Origin: Nitzschia sp. DOCU1
Lineage: Eukaryota > Bacillariophyta > Bacillariophyceae > Bacillariales > Bacillariaceae
Assembly (NCBI GenBank): GCA_951394045.1
Contig: OX595987.1
Span: forward strand, 372,001 to 436,000
Direction of reading: 5' to 3'
Length of the DNA: 64,000 bases
This document shows positions 60,275-64,000 of the stretch, one piece after another (the first letter of the stretch is position 1; the number at the start of each line of letters is the position of its first letter). The notes under the pieces were generated by a model. The model ran no database searches. It was not told where the DNA came from and was given only the letters and a program-made list of their open reading frames with translations. The position numbers were made by a program, and so were the translations under genes.

Positions 60275-62275
60275 ATGAAAACAAGAAGCAGACTTGAGAT
60301 TTCATCTGGCGATGCCAGAATCTTGGAGAAGGAGGTTGAGCCTGATGTGCCGGAGAGCACTACAAGTGGTATGAATCGAACCCGGGGGCAAAGAAAAGCC
60401 GCCGAGGAGGACGAGAAAAAGGGTGGCAGAGATGTATGTGTGGCTAGTAGCGGTACCAGCACCGGTCGCACTCCTGTTCTACGGCGATCGGACCGCGTCA
60501 CAGCCTCAGCCTCTTCGCCTACAAAACGCGGCGAAAGCCTCCTGCCCCCAGCAGGAGCAACGACAGCCTTGACGAATGTTGCAGCGAAAGTCCCGATTGC
60601 TGATAGCAGTAACAGCACCAGCGGATCGGGCCCTTTGAATGAGGAGGCGGCGCACAAAACAGAGGATCCAAAGCATGATGCTTTGCCGATAACCATTAAG
60701 AGGCCACCGAGAGCTCCTGTTCGGCACTCGGTCCGCGAAGCGGTGTTAGCCAAAAAGCCAAAACCAACAATGAATATACAGCACCGTCTCTTTCTTGAGC
60801 CGACCTTGAGCCGGCAAGCAAGAAAGCTTCGAGCGCGGAAACAAAAACCGAATGAAGAATCCCAAGACGATTCGGATGCCGACGAGCAAACAGCCAACCG
60901 CAAAGAAAATCAAATGGAATCATCGTCGCCAGAAGACAACCCCCTACGAAGGAGTTCGCGTGCGCCACGGCCCAAGAGGACATATTCTTCAGACGAGGAC
61001 ACGGCCCAACTCAAGAAGAAACCGAAGATTACAGGGCTCAAGAAACTTCTTTCGTCATCCGGTTCCAAGAAAAGGCCTGCTTCTGCGGCGTCATCCCCCG
61101 CTGCTCGAGTTCTCAAGGCTCCAAAGCGCAAAATGTCGGCCATGACCCCCCATCATTCAACATCAAGTTGTAGCGTTGCCACCTTTGACACCAGTCGTGG
61201 TGACGAAGCATCCATCCCGGAAGGTGCGAAGGACCTGATGGCGCAAGCAGACATGGCTCGAAAGAAGAAGAAGAGGAAAAAGAAACATCGAAAAAAGAAA
61301 CGCTCTCACACGTTTGCCCATAACGATGGGGATACAGCGCCTGGGGTGGCATCGCCCGAGGGGCGGGAAAAGACTGCCACATCAACAAAATCGACGGCAG
61401 CTGAGGTGACGAATTTTACAGTTACCACAAAAGCATCATACGTGACGCCCATTCGAGGCGCTGATGTTGATCGTCAAGGCAGGTTCGAGAACGACGACAG
61501 TGACGATGAAGTTGAGGTGGTTGGATACCTTCCCGCCCCCAAGGGTGCTCAACAACTGACTCCCCCAATGGCAGTCGGTAGCGCTTCCCACGGTCAGTTC
61601 TCAGGGGGATCAGGGCTTGCCTCTGTTGTGACTCCTGGGGGAATGTCCTCTCTTCTAAGTCAAGCCAAAATGGGGATGGGGGCAAGGTCTAGTACCGCGA
61701 CGACTTGGCAAGATCGGGCGACGGAAAATGCGGCCGCTTCGCAGCGAGAAATGGCGCTGAATTTGCAGCGCAAGCAGTTCGTGTTTGACTATTTGATGGC
61801 TGCCAAAAGCTTCGCAAACATATATGCTGGGCTCGCCACAATCAGCGATTTGTATGAACAAGAAGAATTTCCTCCGACTATTGCAAAGCTTTTGCTTGAT
61901 GTCCAAACTGTTGGGACTCTTCTGCTCACTCGCATCCTTAAGGAACAACTGTGCAAGCCCAGCGCTTTTGGGGGTTTAGCATGCCGTGAACTAGAGGCTC
62001 GACTTTTGGCAAAGCGTATCATCGACATTATCACGCCTACCTTGTTTGGCAACATGGTGATTTTGGTCGAAAACTTCTTGCCGACTGGGCTTTCTTTGCT
62101 TCAGGTGCTTCAGATGTTGCCGACACTGCGTTTGATAGCGGATGAAGTCAGAGAAAGTTTCTTTGCGTTGTCGAGTCGACTCCTGGCTATGGGGGCCGAA
62201 GCAGGAGTGCCTGATCGGCCAGTTGGAAATGCTTTACAATATTCATTGGTCGCCAATCGTAACCAGTTGCGATAA
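60275..62275 (+). CDS. Basic nuclear-type protein with conserved helical C-terminal domain, unknown function
   Basis: A single frame of 666 residues from ATG 60275. The first ~480 residues are disordered and Ser/Lys/Arg-rich, with strong nuclear-localisation-like clusters (KKKKRKKKHRKKKR at about 329-345) and repeated RRSSR-APR or RRSDR words reminiscent of chromatin proteins. The C-terminal ~180 residues are predicted helical and appear to be a compact domain: LNLQRKQFVFDYLMAA, FANIYAGLATISDLYEQEEFPP, TIAKLLLDVQTVGTLLLTRI, LEARLLAKRIIDIITPTLF and MLPTLRLIADEVRESFFAL. A second copy of just this domain lies 0.8 kb downstream. No known fold is recognised; a nuclear scaffold or chromatin-associated role is only suggested. 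Confidence 0.72.
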   Translation: MKTRSRLEISSGDARILEKEVEPDVPESTTSGMNRTRGQRKAAEEDEKKGGRDVCVASSGTSTGRTPVLRRSDRVTASASSPTKRGESLLPPAGATTALTNVAAKVPIADSSNSTSGSGPLNEEAAHKTEDPKHDALPITIKRPPRAPVRHSVREAVLAKKPKPTMNIQHRLFLEPTLSRQARKLRARKQKPNEESQDDSDADEQTANRKENQMESSSPEDNPLRRSSRAPRPKRTYSSDEDTAQLKKKPKITGLKKLLSSSGSKKRPASAASSPAARVLKAPKRKMSAMTPHHSTSSCSVATFDTSRGDEASIPEGAKDLMAQADMARKKKKRKKKHRKKKRSHTFAHNDGDTAPGVASPEGREKTATSTKSTAAEVTNFTVTTKASYVTPIRGADVDRQGRFENDDSDDEVEVVGYLPAPKGAQQLTPPMAVGSASHGQFSGGSGLASVVTPGGMSSLLSQAKMGMGARSSTATTWQDRATENAAASQREMALNLQRKQFVFDYLMAAKSFANIYAGLATISDLYEQEEFPPTIAKLLLDVQTVGTLLLTRILKEQLCKPSAFGGLACRELEARLLAKRIIDIITPTLFGNMVILVENFLPTGLSLLQVLQMLPTLRLIADEVRESFFALSSRLLAMGAEAGVPDRPVGNALQYSLVANRNQLR

Positions 62276-62845
62276 GCATCCATTTTATTTCATGATCAAA
62301 GAGACCTTACGATGCGTGTTTAGCCGCAGGAGGTCAATACCGTAAGCTATGAGAATTGTGTAGTTTGTTGGAGGCGAGAGGTCAATGAATGGAGGGATTC
62401 GGTGAGAGAATTTGATGTACAGACGGCGAGTTGGCCGACGCGCGGTAGTTCTAAGTATTCATAATTTGAAACGCATATACAACTGTCAAAAGATGATAAT
62501 TACTATAGATTTTGTATTCACTAAGTACTCGGTAGTTGCACGCATTGCAATTAGCATGGTTTGAAAATATTCGGCGATTGGACCATAATTGATTTTTTTC
62601 TTATGTACTTTAAAAAACCATTAGACTTAACCTATTCGTGGCCTTGTACTCGGGAAAAGCCTCTTTTCGCAAGCGTCCCGTCTGTCTGCCGGTAAAAATA
62701 AAGCTCGCTGGAAACCTTCTTCGGGACTGAATCCATCGCGGGAGCACGGACCAGCGATATTCGAGTCATTACCATCTGTTGAGTCGCGAGGAGAGGGAAT
62801 GCCATTTCTCACCAAATCGACGGCGGCTGCAGTGGCAAGATTCTC
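62276..62845. other. Spacer between gene and its partial duplicate
   Basis: This 570-bp region starts with the 3' flank TTTATTTCATGATCAAAGA, which is repeated after the downstream copy (63740-63765). An AT-rich central part follows (62440-62630). No gene is supported. Confidence 0.4.
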
Positions 62846-63074
62846 ATTGAAAATACTACAAAAGCATCAAACGTGGCGCCCCTTGTTCGAGGCGTTGATT
62901 ACAGTCATTACTACAGGTTCGAGAACGACGATACTGACGACTAAGTTAAGGTGGTAAGAAGCCGTCCCGCTCCTAGCCCGTTCAACGATCAGCAAGTGCT
63001 CACTCACCCCCCAAGGGCAGTAACTCGGGTTTTTTAGAGCAAGGTCTTGGGGTGGATCAGGGTATGTGCCAGCC
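62846..63074 (+). pseudogene. Decayed 5' part of the duplicated segment
   Basis: This stretch aligns by eye with 61421-61650 of the upstream gene: ACAAAAGCATCA, CGAGGCG and AGGTTCGAGAACGACGA are shared. It has an in-frame TAA at the position equivalent to DDEVEV, and several indels. It marks the left part of a partial tandem duplication and cannot encode the upstream protein segment. Confidence 0.65.
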
Positions 63075-63722
63075 ATGATTTCTGGAGAAGCATCCTCTCT
63101 TCAGAGTCAGACCACGGGGACGGAGACAATGTCTAGCACCGCCCTGGCGTGGCAAGAGCGAGCGACAGAAAACGCGGTTGCTCCACAGCAAGAAATGGCG
63201 CTGAACTTGGAGCGAAAGCAGTTCGTTTTTGACTATTTGATGGCTGCCAATAACTTCGCAGACATATATGCAGGGCTCGCCGCGATCGGCGATTTGTATG
63301 ACCAAGAAGAATTTCCTCCAACAATTGCAAAGCTTTTGCTCGATGTCCAAACTGTAGGACGGCTAATGCTCACTCGCGTCCTTAAGGAAGAATTATGCAA
63401 ACCCAGACCCTTGGGGGGTTTGGCATGCACCGAACTAGAGGCTCGACTTTTGGCCGAGCGTATCATCGACCTCGTCGCACCTGCATTGCTCGGAAACATG
63501 GTGATTTTGGTCGAGAACTTATTCCCGTCTGTGCTGGCGTTGCCGGAGGTGGAGCAAATATTGCCGACACTGCGTTTGATAGCGGATGAAGTCAGAAAAC
63601 GCTTCTTTGCATTGTCGGGTCGACTCCTGGCTATGGGAACCGAAGTGGCAGTGCCCGAGGATCGGCCGATGGGAACTGCATTGCATTATTCAATGGACGC
63701 CAGTCACAACCAGTTGCGATAA
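63075..63722 (+). CDS. Partial tandem duplicate: stand-alone helical C-terminal domain
   Basis: From ATG 63075 the frame encodes 215 residues (open back to 63066 with a GTG). It repeats the C-terminal domain of the 60275-62275 protein at roughly 80% identity: LNLERKQFVFDYLMAA, FADIYAGLAAIGDLYDQEEFPP, KLLLDVQTVGRLMLTRVLKEEL, LEARLLAERIIDLVAPALL, and a near-identical ending SHNQLR. The basic, disordered N-terminal part is missing; the sequence upstream is decayed. The domain frame itself is free of stops or indels, which suggests either selection or recency. It might be expressed as a small regulator of the full-length protein, or it may be a pseudogene that has not yet broken here. Confidence 0.6.
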   Translation: MISGEASSLQSQTTGTETMSSTALAWQERATENAVAPQQEMALNLERKQFVFDYLMAANNFADIYAGLAAIGDLYDQEEFPPTIAKLLLDVQTVGRLMLTRVLKEELCKPRPLGGLACTELEARLLAERIIDLVAPALLGNMVILVENLFPSVLALPEVEQILPTLRLIADEVRKRFFALSGRLLAMGTEVAVPEDRPMGTALHYSMDASHNQLR

Positions 63723-64000
63723 GACTCCATTCGTAACAAGATTTTATTTCATGATCAAAGACTCCTTACGATGCGTGTTTATAGTCTGAGGTACTAATCT
63801 ATATGTACTTTAGAATATGTTTTCGACGCAAAAATTCTTGCCCGAGCACTCTTGATCCCTTGCCTAGTAATGTCCTTGGAATACCGTCTCAGATCCCACC
63901 AGCCTCCGAACCCGGCGGCGTGACAAACTCCAGACATCCATGTTGTATTTCTCGTTCCACTGTTATATTCTCGGGAAGCAATTCACGATCGCGCATTTCT
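63723..64000. other. 3' flank to window end
   Basis: The first ~60 bp repeat the 3' flank of the parental gene (TTTATTTCATGATCAAAGA, then CCTTACGATGCGTGTTTA). No further feature is seen before the window ends. Confidence 0.4.

Overview
The window looks like nuclear DNA from a diatom, probably a pennate one. Four predicted proteins carry the bipartite plastid presequence of algae with complex red plastids: a signal peptide followed directly by Phe after Ala. Several families here are typical of diatoms: CRAL-TRIO proteins in multiple copies, helicase-associated (HA) repeats, and Cys-rich secreted modules. Genes are densely packed on both strands, mostly with 0-3 short GT-AG introns (about 80-250 bp). 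I cannot assign a species from sequence alone.

Layout. 1-648: a truncated Cys-rich secreted or membrane protein, running off the left edge. 870-4857: three head-to-tail copies of a non-coding 1.3-kb unit with inverted termini, flanked by an 8-bp duplication; this is the main mobile or repetitive feature. 5.5-16 kb: an SR/K-rich disordered protein, aspartase, a plastid MFS transporter, a divergent mitochondrial carrier and a GAF-like protein. 16-20.7 kb: a decayed zone with an ABCA-transporter C-terminal remnant, a 138-bp direct duplication and a Pro/Ser-rich reading frame broken at two homopolymers. 20.9-28 kb: a three-exon CRAL-TRIO protein, a plastid DUF2997-like protein, a mitochondrial DnaJ without zinc finger, a small mitochondrial protein and a 2OG-Fe(II) dioxygenase. 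28.4-37.4 kb: a mitochondrial inner-membrane-type protease, TAF5, a plastid OB-fold/methyltransferase fusion and the TFIIH subunit MAT1. 38-41 kb: two tandem CRAL-TRIO paralogues, the second frameshifted. 41.3-50.4 kb: an arrestin-fold protein, PAN3, a coiled-coil protein, an agmatinase-like pseudogene, a CID-domain protein and a plastid rubredoxin. 50.5-63.7 kb: a long HA-domain protein, a Golgi-type sulfotransferase, an unknown protein with paired W-x-x-IP repeats, and an unknown nuclear-type protein whose C-terminal domain is partly duplicated downstream.

The genes do not form an operon-like pathway. The recurring themes are RNA polymerase II machinery and mRNA metabolism (TAF5, MAT1, CID protein, PAN3), plastid-targeted proteins (MFS transporter, DUF2997-like protein, OB-methyltransferase, rubredoxin) and mitochondrial proteins (carrier, DnaJ, small protein, S26 protease). 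Exon joins were made by eye from GT-AG sites and family conservation, so exact boundaries are predictions.
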